Shown here piece after piece: positions 15,449 through 23,802 of a stretch of DNA of 64,000 nucleotides (position 1 is the stretch's first letter; each line of letters opens with the position of its first letter). The notes beneath the pieces were generated by a model. It saw nothing but the letters and a program-made list of their open reading frames with translations, ran no database searches and had not been told where the DNA came from. The stretch covers positions 1,954,251-2,018,250 of the forward strand of contig NZ_JAASQL010000001.1 in NCBI RefSeq assembly GCF_011762155.1, in the 5' to 3' direction. The stretch is from Wenyingzhuangia heitensis (lineage in GTDB: Bacteria > Bacteroidota > Bacteroidia > Flavobacteriales > Flavobacteriaceae). Position numbers and translations under genes: made by a program.

Positions 15449-16972
15449 TTATTCAGTCCAATAATCTATTACAAAAACATCAGCCAATAAAGGTCCTACA
15501 ATGTTAACTAATTTTAAATGTTCAGGATGGAACAAATAAATCTCTCTTGCATTGTCATCTTTAAAAGTGATGCTGTAAGAATGAGTAAAACCTTTGCTGT
15601 GTCCTTCGGTACTATCATTCAAACCACCTTCCATATGGGTTACTGATGGAACTTTGGTTGCCAAGCCTTCAAAAACAGCAATGGCATGATCTATTTTTTC
15701 TTGTGGAGTTCCTTCTTTAAACTTTAGGTTCACCAAATGTTTTAATACTTTTCCTTCTCTTTCTTTTTTCTTAGGTGCTACTTGGTAGCTTGCCATTTTT
15801 TGGAAACCCCATTGTTGAGAACCTGCTACAAGAAAGTTTTTGTTGTCAATGTTTAAGGCTTCTAATCCGTAGTAAATAGAGAATCCTGTTTCTAAATAGT
15901 TTACAGGAGTTAAGATTCCGTTTTTATTTAGTTTGCATAACTGAATACTAGCATCGTCTCTAGTTCCAACAGCAATAATAGCTTCGTTTTCGTTTGCTGA
16001 TACAATTTCAATTCTTGTTTGTCCAGATAACTTTGTGTTTTCATCATCTTTTAAAATAGAGTGGGGAACTAACTTACCTCTTTTACTAACTTTAAAAACA
16101 CTTACAGCATCACCATGGTATACAAAATCAGGTCTTTTGATAAAGCTTTTGTTGGTGTAGTATTTATGATGCCTGTGACCTACAATTACATAATGATCAT
16201 CTCCAAAAGTAACTCCTGTTACGGGATATGCCCCTGTTAGATATCTATCCGTTGTATTGTCATCAATATTGTTGATGTTTTTAAAAGTTCCATTTTCATA
16301 GACTCTAAAACTGCTGATACCATTGTCTTGAAAACCACCCGTAAATAAAAAGGTTTTTCCTTTTATTTTGTGTGTAAACATTCCAATAACCCCATCGGTA
16401 TGAATTTTTTCGTCATCCTTCATAGATTGTACATGCGTTAATTTTCCGTCATTATGAATTTTAAAACAAGTTAACCCAGGAGTGTCTTCCAATCCTCCTA
16501 CAAATAAATAAGAAGCTTTTTTCATGTGAACAACTTCTATGGTAATTACGGTTCCTAAATGTGTTTCATCTGTATCTTCTATTAAAAATACACGTTCTAA
16601 AGATCCGTTGTCTAATATTTTAAAAACCTCTACAGCATTTCCGTATTTGTTACCTACAAATAAAAAATCGGTTCCGTTAATGTTATCGGCAACCAAACCT
16701 CTACCAGGTCCTTTTTTCTTGTACAATTCATGCGTGCTTACAGCGGTTAGTAAACCAGATTTGTCTACACTAAAAACATCAATATTTCCTGCTCCACCAG
16801 TGTATACATAATTAGTTCCGTTTTTTTGATAGCTAGTAACACTCACTGTATTTTTAGCATTAACACCTTTAAAGTCTTTTCTGTACAGTGTTAGATCGTT
16901 AGTAGTTTGTGACAAACAAATTTGAGACAAACACAAAACAGCAATAAAAAGGTAATTCTTTATAAAATTCAT
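15449..16972 (-). CDS. secreted beta-propeller fused to a C-terminal Dabb domain
   Basis: 507 aa. The signal peptide (FLFIAVLCLSQICLSQ) is cut near residue 21. Residues about 25-400 are six or seven repeats of a lactonase-like or quinoprotein-like propeller, with recurring patterns such as NYVYTGGAGNIDVF, DFLFVGNKYGNAVEVF, SYLFVGGLEDTPGLTCF, TFLFTGGFQDNGISSF and HYVIVGHRHH. Residues about 410-507 are a Dabb (stress-responsive A/B barrel) domain: LKHLVNLKFKEGTPQEKI through HSYSITFKDDNAREIYLFHPEH. No catalytic site is assignable. It is 13 bp downstream of the GlcG-like gene, so the two exported proteins are co-transcribed. The fusion is unusual. Confidence 0.75.
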   Translation of the reverse strand: MNFIKNYLFIAVLCLSQICLSQTTNDLTLYRKDFKGVNAKNTVSVTSYQKNGTNYVYTGGAGNIDVFSVDKSGLLTAVSTHELYKKKGPGRGLVADNINGTDFLFVGNKYGNAVEVFKILDNGSLERVFLIEDTDETHLGTVITIEVVHMKKASYLFVGGLEDTPGLTCFKIHNDGKLTHVQSMKDDEKIHTDGVIGMFTHKIKGKTFLFTGGFQDNGISSFRVYENGTFKNINNIDDNTTDRYLTGAYPVTGVTFGDDHYVIVGHRHHKYYTNKSFIKRPDFVYHGDAVSVFKVSKRGKLVPHSILKDDENTKLSGQTRIEIVSANENEAIIAVGTRDDASIQLCKLNKNGILTPVNYLETGFSIYYGLEALNIDNKNFLVAGSQQWGFQKMASYQVAPKKKEREGKVLKHLVNLKFKEGTPQEKIDHAIAVFEGLATKVPSVTHMEGGLNDSTEGHSKGFTHSYSITFKDDNAREIYLFHPEHLKLVNIVGPLLADVFVIDYWTE

Positions 16973-16985
16973 AATTTATATTTTT

Positions 16986-17477
16986 TTAACGATTTTTAGT
17001 AATAGATTTTGCGGCTGCAATGGCAATTGCTCTGTCTTGTTTTATGGTTCCGCCACTCACTCCTACAGCTCCTATAATATTACCATTTTTATCTTTTACA
17101 GGCACACCTCCAGGAAAAGTAATCAATCCTCCGTTAGAATGCTCAATATTATAAATAATTCCTCCAGGTTGTGTTAGTTCTCCTAATTTACCTGTATCTA
17201 TATTAAAATATCTAGCAGTTTCTGCTTTTTTTATGGCAACATCTATACTTCCTAAATAAGATTTGTCCATTCTTACAAAAGCCACCAAATTAGCTCCAGA
17301 ATCTACCACTGCAATATTAACCAAAGCCTCTAACTCTACTGCTTTTTGTTTGGCAATTGTAATTGCGTTTTCGGCTTCTTTTAATATTAGTTCACTAGAG
17401 GTTTGTGCGTTTGTAATGGCAAATGATAATACGGTAAAAAGTAACAAAAAATACTTTGTTTTGTAAGGTGATAACAT
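16986..17477 (-). CDS. secreted GlcG/HbpS family protein
   Basis: 163 aa with a Sec signal (YFLLLFTVLSFAITNAQ) and a single HbpS/GlcG domain: ITIAKQKAVELEALVNIAVVDSGANLVAFVRMDKSYLGSIDVAIKKAETA and the C-terminal GGIIYNIEHSNGGLITFPGGVPVKDKNGNIIGAVGVSGG. Members bind heme or small cofactors. HbpS of Streptomyces is extracellular and senses heme and redox stress, and others sit in glycolate and diol utilisation loci. It is followed by the propeller/Dabb gene, and a Crp/Fnr regulator gene lies directly upstream. A Crp/Fnr-type palindrome and a -7-like box (near 17507-17515) stand between them. Confidence 0.85.
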   Translation of the reverse strand: MLSPYKTKYFLLLFTVLSFAITNAQTSSELILKEAENAITIAKQKAVELEALVNIAVVDSGANLVAFVRMDKSYLGSIDVAIKKAETARYFNIDTGKLGELTQPGGIIYNIEHSNGGLITFPGGVPVKDKNGNIIGAVGVSGGTIKQDRAIAIAAAKSITKNR

Positions 17478-17530
17478 AGTTGATATGGATTTGTAAAATT
17501 GAAATACAAATTTTAGAAACCCAAAAGGAA

Positions 17531-17556
17531 AAATAGTTGAACTTGTTCAACTATTT
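17531..17556. promoter_or_regulatory. 26-bp palindrome with Crp/Fnr-type core
   Basis: Perfect 12-bp arms (17531-17542 and 17545-17556) around TT. The core TTGAACTTGTTCAA (17537-17550) has the TTGA-N6-TCAA layout of FNR-family sites. Its centre is about 41-42 bp upstream of the start predicted from the -7-like TAAAATTTG at 17507-17515. It could alternatively be the terminator of the Crp/Fnr gene, as a U-rich stretch follows on the minus strand. Confidence 0.55.
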
Positions 17557-17564
17557 GTAAATAA

Positions 17565-18146
17565 TTATTGGTCTGCTGGTTGTTTTTTTAGTTTGCTAAG
17601 AAATTCATGTGTAATTCCTACATAACTGGCAATTTGCTTGTCTGTTAGTTTTAAAGAAATATCTGGATAGGTTTTTAAAAAATAATGATAACGTTCTTTG
17701 GCTGTGTAACAATGATTTCTAATCAAACGTCTTTGCCAAGCCACCAATGCTTTTTGAGACATAATTCTAAATAACTTTTCTACTACGGGTAAAGATTGGT
17801 ACAAAGCAAGTTTATCAGATTTATCTATCATTAAAATTTTGCTATCTTCTAAAGCTTGTATGTTTATGCTAGAAGGAGTTTTATTTAAAAAACTATCAAC
17901 ATCCATTAACCACCAGTCTTTTACAGCAAAATAGAGCGTAATTTCATTTCCTTTGTTATCAATCGTAAAAAGTCTAAAACAACCTTCTAATACAAAACCT
18001 TCAAACTTACAAATTTCTCCTTGCGATAATAAAATCTCTTTTTTAGGAATGATTTTAGGATGAAAGTGTTTGCAAAAAGTATCCAATTCAGATTTAGAAA
18101 ATTGAACGTTTTTTAGAATATTTTGTTTTAGTAAGTCGTATATCAT
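17565..18146 (-). CDS. Crp/Fnr family transcriptional regulator
   Basis: 193 aa. Cyclic-nucleotide-type beta roll at residues about 25-115 (PKKEILLSQGEICKFEGFVLEGCFRL, GNEITLYFAVKDWW, SINIQALEDSKILMI) and a C-terminal helix-turn-helix, LTDKQIASYVGITHEFLSKLKK. It lacks the FNR N-terminal cysteine cluster, so it is not an iron-sulfur sensor, and it does not show a clear cAMP pocket. The recognition helix has Glu, Ser and Lys spaced like the FNR residues that read TTGA. Gene order suggests it controls the downstream glcG-like/propeller genes through the palindrome at 17531-17556. Start taken at ATG 18146. Confidence 0.88.
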   Translation of the reverse strand: MIYDLLKQNILKNVQFSKSELDTFCKHFHPKIIPKKEILLSQGEICKFEGFVLEGCFRLFTIDNKGNEITLYFAVKDWWLMDVDSFLNKTPSSINIQALEDSKILMIDKSDKLALYQSLPVVEKLFRIMSQKALVAWQRRLIRNHCYTAKERYHYFLKTYPDISLKLTDKQIASYVGITHEFLSKLKKQPADQ

Positions 18147-18162
18147 CAGGAAAAATAGGAAG

Positions 18163-19545
18163 CTATTCTTTAATTATTTTAATACTAATTTCTTTAGGTT
18201 CTGATTTTATTTTTAGAATATAAAAACCAGGTTTTAATTTTTCTAAATTAATATTTTGATCTTTAGATTTACCATAATATACAAGCTCATTTAAATAATC
18301 GTACACATAAAAATCAAAGTCATGCAAATCACTATCCAATAAATACGTATCGGTCTGAATAGGGTTTAAAGCCAAGCTAGGAGCAATGACTTTGGCTGGT
18401 AAATTTTCTTTTTCTTTGATGCAACCAATACTCAAATAATAATCAATACTAGTGTCATAATGTTTTTTATCGTAACCAAGTTTTTTTGCTTTGGTCATCC
18501 ATTTTTTTGCCTTTTTTTCATTTCCTGTTTTGTAATACAACAATCCAAGTTGAAACATTGCATAAGAGTTGTCTTGTTTTAAATCAATGGCATCAATTAA
18601 GTCTTTTTTAGCTTCTTTAACTTTTCCTAAGTTGGCATAAGCGGTTCCTCTTAAAGCTCTAATCCCTTCATCAGCAGCACCCGTAGTTAATCTGTGTAAA
18701 GATTCTTCGTTGCTAAAGCAAATGTTTAAATGCTCTATGGCTTTTTCATAATTGCCAAGTTTTATGTGTGCCATACCCAATCCCCAGTTGGCAAAAGGGT
18801 GTCTAGGTGCTTTGTTAGTTGTTTTATACAAATAATGCAAAGCCAAATCTAATTGGTTTACATAATTAAAATAAGCTCCTAAATTATAGTTTAATCTATT
18901 TTCTGTAGGGTTGGTTCTAATGGCTTTTAGTTTGTAGTGTATGCCAATATCTACAATGTCTAATTTAGCGTAAAACCCTGCAATTTCATCATACAAATGA
19001 GATAGCATTTTTTTGGTACCAGGAGTCTCTTTTTTTAATTCCCATTCTTTTATTATGAGAATGTAATCGTGTAGGGCTAAGGTATTTTCATTAAGTTGCC
19101 CTCTTAGTTTGGCTCTTTTAAAAACTAAACCTTTATAGTAGGTGTTTTTTTTGTTTTCATAAAGCTTAATGTCCATGTTTATTTGTTCTAGAGAAGAAAT
19201 TTTATTTAGAATATAAACTTTGTTTTTATCGGTGTATTTAATGTTATCATCAACTCTTTTAATCATTTCTCCATGTTCAAACAACCATTTCGTTTTAACA
19301 GAACCATCTTCATTGTATTGAGAACATCTACCATTAAATTCACTTTTTGCATCGTAATAAAAAGATTCGTTTAACTGTCCTGTTCTGTAGTAAGTTTTTA
19401 AACTGTCTAATTTTTGATGGTTATTGTACCAACTCACACAAGAAACTTGTCCATTTCTAAAATACAAAGTTGTTTGGGTTTGAGCTTTTGCACATACAGT
19501 ACTAAATAAAATGCCTATAGCAATTAGGTAATTTTTCTTTTTCAT
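18163..19545 (-). CDS. secreted TPR protein with YwqK-like start and type IX C-terminus
   Basis: About 460 aa from ATG 19545, which puts a signal peptide (NYLIAIGILFSTVCAKAQ) at the N-terminus. Residues 25-90 resemble MORN/YwqK repeats (YFRNGQVSCVSWYNN, YYRTGQLNESFYYD, YNEDGSVKTKWLFEHGEM). The middle (about 140-370) is a TPR array (YNLGAYFNYVNQLDLALHYLY, NWGLGMAHIKLGNYEKAIEHL, AYANLGKVKEAKKDLIDAI, MFQLGLLYYKTGNEKKAKKW). The last 75 residues look like a type IX secretion type A sorting domain (FDFYVYDYLNELVYYG ... LKPGFYILKIKSEP). Probably a surface or periplasmic scaffold; function unknown. Confidence 0.78.
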   Translation of the reverse strand: MKKKNYLIAIGILFSTVCAKAQTQTTLYFRNGQVSCVSWYNNHQKLDSLKTYYRTGQLNESFYYDAKSEFNGRCSQYNEDGSVKTKWLFEHGEMIKRVDDNIKYTDKNKVYILNKISSLEQINMDIKLYENKKNTYYKGLVFKRAKLRGQLNENTLALHDYILIIKEWELKKETPGTKKMLSHLYDEIAGFYAKLDIVDIGIHYKLKAIRTNPTENRLNYNLGAYFNYVNQLDLALHYLYKTTNKAPRHPFANWGLGMAHIKLGNYEKAIEHLNICFSNEESLHRLTTGAADEGIRALRGTAYANLGKVKEAKKDLIDAIDLKQDNSYAMFQLGLLYYKTGNEKKAKKWMTKAKKLGYDKKHYDTSIDYYLSIGCIKEKENLPAKVIAPSLALNPIQTDTYLLDSDLHDFDFYVYDYLNELVYYGKSKDQNINLEKLKPGFYILKIKSEPKEISIKIIKE

Positions 19546-19570
19546 AACTCTAAAAATAAAAATTAATAAC

Positions 19571-19600
19571 ACAAAAAGAAGAATTAATTCTTCTTTTTGT
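19571..19600. other. perfect 30-bp palindrome in a divergent promoter gap
   Basis: Both arms are 15 bp (19571-19585 and 19586-19600) with no loop. It looks like an intrinsic terminator, yet it lies between divergently transcribed genes (TPR protein from 19545, oxidase from 19705), where no transcript should end. It may be a regulatory site, a 5'-leader hairpin or a relic of rearrangement. Confidence 0.6.
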
Positions 19601-19704
19601 AATGTATTCTTAATTAGAACTACTACAGTTTACAGTATATGTGCATATTTGTAAGCGCTGCTTATAAATATGTTTTATTTTCGTTTAAAATAACAACCCA
19701 CAAA

Positions 19705-21021
19705 ATGTCTAAAGTGATACAATGGATAAACTGGTCTGGTTCGTATGTTTCTACTCCAGATTTTATAGAATATCCTAGCTCAGAAAAAGAGCTTTTAGAA
19801 ATTATAGATAAAGCAAAAACGGAGAATACTACGGTTAAGGTAGTAGGATCTGGACATTCTTGCTCTCTTGTAGGAGCTACCAAAAAAGGGTATTTGATTG
19901 ATTTAAAAGGATACAATCAAATTTTAGAAATTAATACCTCTTTAAAAACAATAAAAGTAGCGGGAGGTGTTTCTTTAGAAAAAATATGCAATACTGCGTT
20001 AGAAAATAAATTGGCTTTGCCCAATTTAGGAACTATTGTAGAGCAGAGTATTGCTGGGGCTATTAGCACAGGTACCCATGGTTCTGGTTTTAAAAGAGAA
20101 GCTTTAGATCAATCTGTAATAGCCTTTACTATTTTAACGGCTAACGGAGAAAAAAAGGTGTTTGATAAGTATATAAATTCAGAAGAATTTTATACGGCTG
20201 TGGTAGGAATTGGAGCGTTGGGAATTATATCTACAGTTACCTTACAGTTGGTTGATGATTTTAATTTAGCCATTCAAACAAAAAGTATCAGTTTTGATGA
20301 AATGATAGCCAATGTGGATTGTTATAAAACTAACGATTATATGCGGTTTTGGTGGGCTCCACACACCAACAGAGTTCAGTTTTGGACAGCACATCAAACC
20401 AATCAAAAAACAACCAAAGCTTCTACAATACTAAGTTGGTATCAAGATATTTTTAAAGGAAATATAATGCATGAATTCGGTTTGTGGATAACGTCTTTCT
20501 TTCCAAATTTAATTCCGCAACTTAATCGTTTTATGTTTGCTAGCTTGTTGAGTAAGGAAAACAAACAAATTACTAATTTTTTAGACGGATTTACTTTGCC
20601 TATTCACGTTAAACAAAGTGTTATGGAGTATGGGATTCCTATAGAAAACACAGAAGAGGTACTTGTAAAAATAAAAGCTCTTTTAGATCAAAAAAAGTAC
20701 AAAGTACACATGCCTATAGAGGTTCGTTTTGCTCCCAAAAACAAAGCTAATCTAAGTATGGCTTATAATAGAGATACTTGTTATATTGGAATTATAGCTT
20801 ACAAGCCCTATGGTAAAACAATGGATTATGATGCTTATTTTAAAGATGTACATGATTTGTTTGCAGTATACAAAGGTAGACCTCATTGGGCAAAAGTAAC
20901 GTATTACAATAAAGCAGAATTGAATAGTTTATATCCTAATTGGAAAGCATTTAAAGATCTGTCAGAAAAATTAGATCCAAATAAAATGTTTGTAAATAAT
21001 TTTTTAAAAAGAATTTTATAA
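19705..21021 (+). CDS. FAD-linked sugar-lactone oxidase family protein
   Basis: About 438 aa from ATG 19705. A longer frame to 19639 lacks support and I reject it. The N-terminal PCMH-type FAD domain shows VKVVGSGHSCSLVGATKKG (His likely carries covalent FAD) and LPNLGTIVEQSIAGAISTGTHGSG. The C-terminal half is the D-arabinono-lactone oxidase (ALO) domain, ending RPHWAKVTYY, the family HWxK active-site motif, and FVNNFLKRIL. Relatives oxidise L-gulono-, L-galactono- or D-arabinono-1,4-lactone or alditols. Substrate is not predictable. The ABC exporter gene follows after 35 bp, so they are likely co-transcribed. Confidence 0.85.
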   Translation: MSKVIQWINWSGSYVSTPDFIEYPSSEKELLEIIDKAKTENTTVKVVGSGHSCSLVGATKKGYLIDLKGYNQILEINTSLKTIKVAGGVSLEKICNTALENKLALPNLGTIVEQSIAGAISTGTHGSGFKREALDQSVIAFTILTANGEKKVFDKYINSEEFYTAVVGIGALGIISTVTLQLVDDFNLAIQTKSISFDEMIANVDCYKTNDYMRFWWAPHTNRVQFWTAHQTNQKTTKASTILSWYQDIFKGNIMHEFGLWITSFFPNLIPQLNRFMFASLLSKENKQITNFLDGFTLPIHVKQSVMEYGIPIENTEEVLVKIKALLDQKKYKVHMPIEVRFAPKNKANLSMAYNRDTCYIGIIAYKPYGKTMDYDAYFKDVHDLFAVYKGRPHWAKVTYYNKAELNSLYPNWKAFKDLSEKLDPNKMFVNNFLKRIL

Positions 21022-21056
21022 ACAATAGTTACATATTTATCCTCTAAATAAAAAGA

Positions 21057-22829
21057 ATGAAATCTTATCAGCACACAGGTGAAAAGCCAAAAAATAAGAA
21101 AACAAAAATCACCATGGTTTCCGCTTTTAAAAGCATTATTTGGCCAAGAAGAAAACTCGTTTTTATTGGGTTGATATTAATTGTTTTTAGTCGTTTGGCT
21201 AGTTTGGTACTGCCCTGGAAAACAAAGGTTTTGTTAGATGAAGTAATTCCAAACAAAGACTTTGATGAACTTTATAATTTGTTAGGTTTGGTTGCAGGTG
21301 CTATTTTAATACAAGCAGTAACGTCTTATTTATTAACAAAAATATTAAGTGTACAGGCTCAGTTTTTAATATCAGAATTAAGAGCACAGGTACAAAAAAA
21401 AGTATTGTCTTTGCCTATTAGCTTTTTTGATAACACCAAATCTGGAGCTTTGGTCTCAAGAATTATGAATGATGTGGAAGGGGTTCGTAATTTAATAGGA
21501 ACAGGATTGGTACAATTGGTAGGGGGAACTATTACAGCTGTAATATCTTTAATCCTTTTGCTAAAAATTAGCTGGTCTATGACTCTTTTTGTTTTAGTCC
21601 CTGTAGCTGTTTTTGGTTTTATTGCTTTAAAAGCGTTCTCTTATATAAGGCCTATTTTTAAGTTAAGAGGAAAAATAAATGCAGAAGTCAATGGTCGTTT
21701 AACTGAAACCTTAGCAGGTGTAAGAGTGATAAAAGCTTTTAATGCCGAGGAGCAAGAGAATAAAGTCTTTGAAAAAGGAGTTGATAAAATGTTTCAGAAC
21801 GTAAAAAAGAGTTTAACTGCAACTTCAATCATGACGAGTACTTCTACTTTTTTGTTGGGAATAGCTTCTACAGGAATTATGGGGATTGGTGGTTATAAAA
21901 TCATTCAAGGAGATTTAACAGTAGGAGATTTTTTATCATTTACCTTATTGCTAGGTTTTATGATTGCACCCATTGTACAAATGAGTAATATTGGGAGCCA
22001 ATTAACCGAAGCTTTGGCAGGTTTGGATAGAACAGAGGAGTTGATGAATATGCAAGCTGAGGATGAAGATGAAAATAGAACGATTGAGTTAGAAAGTCTT
22101 AAAGGGGATTTGGAGTTTAACAATGTTTCTTTTGCTTATGAAGAAAACAAGAATGTATTGCACAATATTAGTTTTAACGCACCCTCTGGTTCTGTAGTGG
22201 CTTTGGTAGGGAGTTCAGGATCTGGAAAATCAACCATTGCGGGTTTATCAGCTACATTTTTAAATCCAAAATCTGGAGTTGTTACCGTTGATGGACAAGA
22301 TTTATCTAAAATAAAATTGAATAGTTTTAGAAAGCATTTAGGAGTGGTTTTACAAGATGAGTTTTTGTTTGAAGGAACTATTAAAGAAAACATATTATTC
22401 CCAAGACCCAATGCTACTGATGAACAATTACAGAATGCAGTAAATGCAGCTTATGTAAACGAGTTTACAGATCGGTTTGAATTAGGATTAGATACATTGA
22501 TAGGAGAACGTGGTGTAAAATTATCGGGAGGGCAAAGACAACGAATAGCCATTGCTAGAGCTATATTGGCAGATCCTAAAGTGATAATTTTAGATGAAGC
22601 AACCTCTAACTTAGATACGGAAAGTGAAGTGTTGATCCAGAAAAGTTTGACAAAATTAACCAATAATAGAACTACTATTGTAATTGCTCACCGTTTGAGT
22701 ACCATTAGAAAAGCAGATCAAATTTTAGTGATAGAAGGAGGGAAAATTGCAGAGCGTGGTAACCACGATGAGTTAATAGCAGCTAAAGGCCGTTACTTTG
22801 ATTTGTATACGTATCAAGGGAAAATTTAG
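21057..22829 (+). CDS. ABC exporter, fused membrane and ATPase domains
   Basis: 590-aa half-transporter of the MsbA/multidrug type. The membrane domain (about residues 25-320) has six helices and the coupling region SLPISFFDNTKSGALVSRIMND. The ATPase domain has Walker A LVGSSGSGKSTIAG (about 380), the Q-loop LGVVLQDEFLFEGT, signature KLSGGQRQRIAIARA, Walker B KVIILDEATSNLD and H-loop IVIAHRLSTI. It is expected to act as a homodimer in the inner membrane exporting lipid or drug-like molecules. Its last 35 codons are found again as a decayed copy at 23686-23799, showing that a paralogue once followed it. Confidence 0.93.
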   Translation: MKSYQHTGEKPKNKKTKITMVSAFKSIIWPRRKLVFIGLILIVFSRLASLVLPWKTKVLLDEVIPNKDFDELYNLLGLVAGAILIQAVTSYLLTKILSVQAQFLISELRAQVQKKVLSLPISFFDNTKSGALVSRIMNDVEGVRNLIGTGLVQLVGGTITAVISLILLLKISWSMTLFVLVPVAVFGFIALKAFSYIRPIFKLRGKINAEVNGRLTETLAGVRVIKAFNAEEQENKVFEKGVDKMFQNVKKSLTATSIMTSTSTFLLGIASTGIMGIGGYKIIQGDLTVGDFLSFTLLLGFMIAPIVQMSNIGSQLTEALAGLDRTEELMNMQAEDEDENRTIELESLKGDLEFNNVSFAYEENKNVLHNISFNAPSGSVVALVGSSGSGKSTIAGLSATFLNPKSGVVTVDGQDLSKIKLNSFRKHLGVVLQDEFLFEGTIKENILFPRPNATDEQLQNAVNAAYVNEFTDRFELGLDTLIGERGVKLSGGQRQRIAIARAILADPKVIILDEATSNLDTESEVLIQKSLTKLTNNRTTIVIAHRLSTIRKADQILVIEGGKIAERGNHDELIAAKGRYFDLYTYQGKI

Positions 22830-22840
22830 AATTACGCAAA

Positions 22841-22872
22841 AAATAAAAGAGCCTGTACAGGCTCTTTTATTT
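22841..22872. terminator. bidirectional hairpin terminator
   Basis: Perfect 32-bp palindrome (16-bp arms, self-complementary centre GTAC) ending in T-rich sequence on both strands. It separates the convergent ABC exporter (stop 22829) and the type IX cargo gene (stop 22887). Confidence 0.88.
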
Positions 22873-22886
22873 TTGAATTAAAAAAA

Positions 22887-23552
22887 TTATTTTTTAATTA
22901 TTTTTTTAGTTGAAGTATTGTCCTTAGTTATGATTTTAAAGAAATATGTACCAGGATTTAAATTACTTAAATCAGTTGAGTGACCAACTAATTCTCCAAG
23001 AGTATTGTAAATATTAATACCCTGTATTAAGTCTTTATCCACACCTGTAAGTTGAACTATTCCCGTAGTTGGGTTAGGTGTTATTCCAAACTCACTTAAA
23101 CTATTTGTGTTATTATTACTTAGTGTAGGTGCTGTTGAAGCTATAAACTTACTTTTACCAGCACCACCTCCAGAAGTACTAAACTTAATGGTTTCTCCTA
23201 CAGCAACTCTACCAGAAGGCCAATAACTAAATACAATATTTCCTGTAGAAGCATCTCCATTAATATCTGTGGTAATTGATTTTGTGACACCTGCTATTTG
23301 TTGTTGTGGGTCTTCACTGTTATATAATTGACAGAATAAATTAAATGTCGTTTCAGCAGCAAATCCAGTAAGTTCTGCAGAGAAGTTAACATCGGGAGTT
23401 CCAGAAGTGGGTTTGGCTCTTCCGTTTTCATCAATTTCGTCAAATCCTGAAAATTCAATTGTTGTAACTTCTGACAATGTAATTATTTGAGCAAATACGC
23501 TAGCTCCAAATAAGAAAAACAATGTAGATAAAGTAAAATAGTTTTTTTTCAT
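22887..23552 (-). CDS. type IX-secreted protein of unknown function
   Basis: 221 aa. A signal peptide (FTLSTLFFLFGASVFAQ) is followed by about 120 residues predicted to be beta-rich (VTTIEFSGFDEIDENGRAK, DVNFSAELTGFAAETTFNLF, GNIVFSYWPSGRVAVGETIKF). The C-terminal type A sorting domain (FGITPNPTTGIVQLTG, IYNTLGELVGHSTDLSNL, PGTYFFKIITKD, ending STKKIIKK) marks it for export by the Por system and surface anchoring. The central domain is not recognised. The gene was inserted between the ABC exporter and the remnant of its paralogue, with its own -7 box (TAATTTTG, 23580-23587). Confidence 0.78.
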   Translation of the reverse strand: MKKNYFTLSTLFFLFGASVFAQIITLSEVTTIEFSGFDEIDENGRAKPTSGTPDVNFSAELTGFAAETTFNLFCQLYNSEDPQQQIAGVTKSITTDINGDASTGNIVFSYWPSGRVAVGETIKFSTSGGGAGKSKFIASTAPTLSNNNTNSLSEFGITPNPTTGIVQLTGVDKDLIQGINIYNTLGELVGHSTDLSNLNPGTYFFKIITKDNTSTKKIIKK

Positions 23553-23579
23553 AAAATTATGTTTTTATAGTTTGTTGCT

Positions 23580-23587
23580 CAAAATTA
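23580..23587 (-). promoter_or_regulatory. -7 box of the type IX cargo gene
   Basis: TAATTTTG on the minus strand is a full TAnnTTTG match, 28 bp upstream of the start at 23552. Confidence 0.55.
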
Positions 23588-23685
23588 TATTTATTTTATT
23601 TTTTATGTTAGAACGAATATTCTTATTTGTATGTCAGATGAATAATGTATAAATATTAAACATATGTTCTATTAAATAACTCATA

Positions 23686-23799
23686 GATTAAATTTTGGTA
23701 ATAGAAGGCGGACAAATAGCAGAACGAGGTAATCACGATGAATTAATAAATGCTAAAGGCCGTTACTTTGATTTGTATACGTATCAAGGAAAAATTTAA
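23686..23799 (+). pseudogene. remnant of a second ABC exporter (last ~35 codons)
   Basis: Reads in frame as ILVIEGGQIAERGNHDEL, then INAKGRYFDLY and TYQGKI plus a stop at 23797-23799. It differs from the end of the intact exporter (about 22722-22829) by only two residues (K to Q, A to N) and a changed upstream codon (CAA to TAA). The last 38 bp of near-identity are almost unbroken. Most base changes are synonymous, so the paralogue was under selection before it was lost. It has no start and no upstream domains. The kinase gene ends 4 bp away on the other strand. Confidence 0.88.
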
Positions 23800-23802
23800 G
23801 AA

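Noticed and set aside
19639-19704. N-terminal extension of the sugar-lactone oxidase
   Set aside because: The extra 22 residues are not typical of the family; the ATG at 19705 gives the standard N-terminus.
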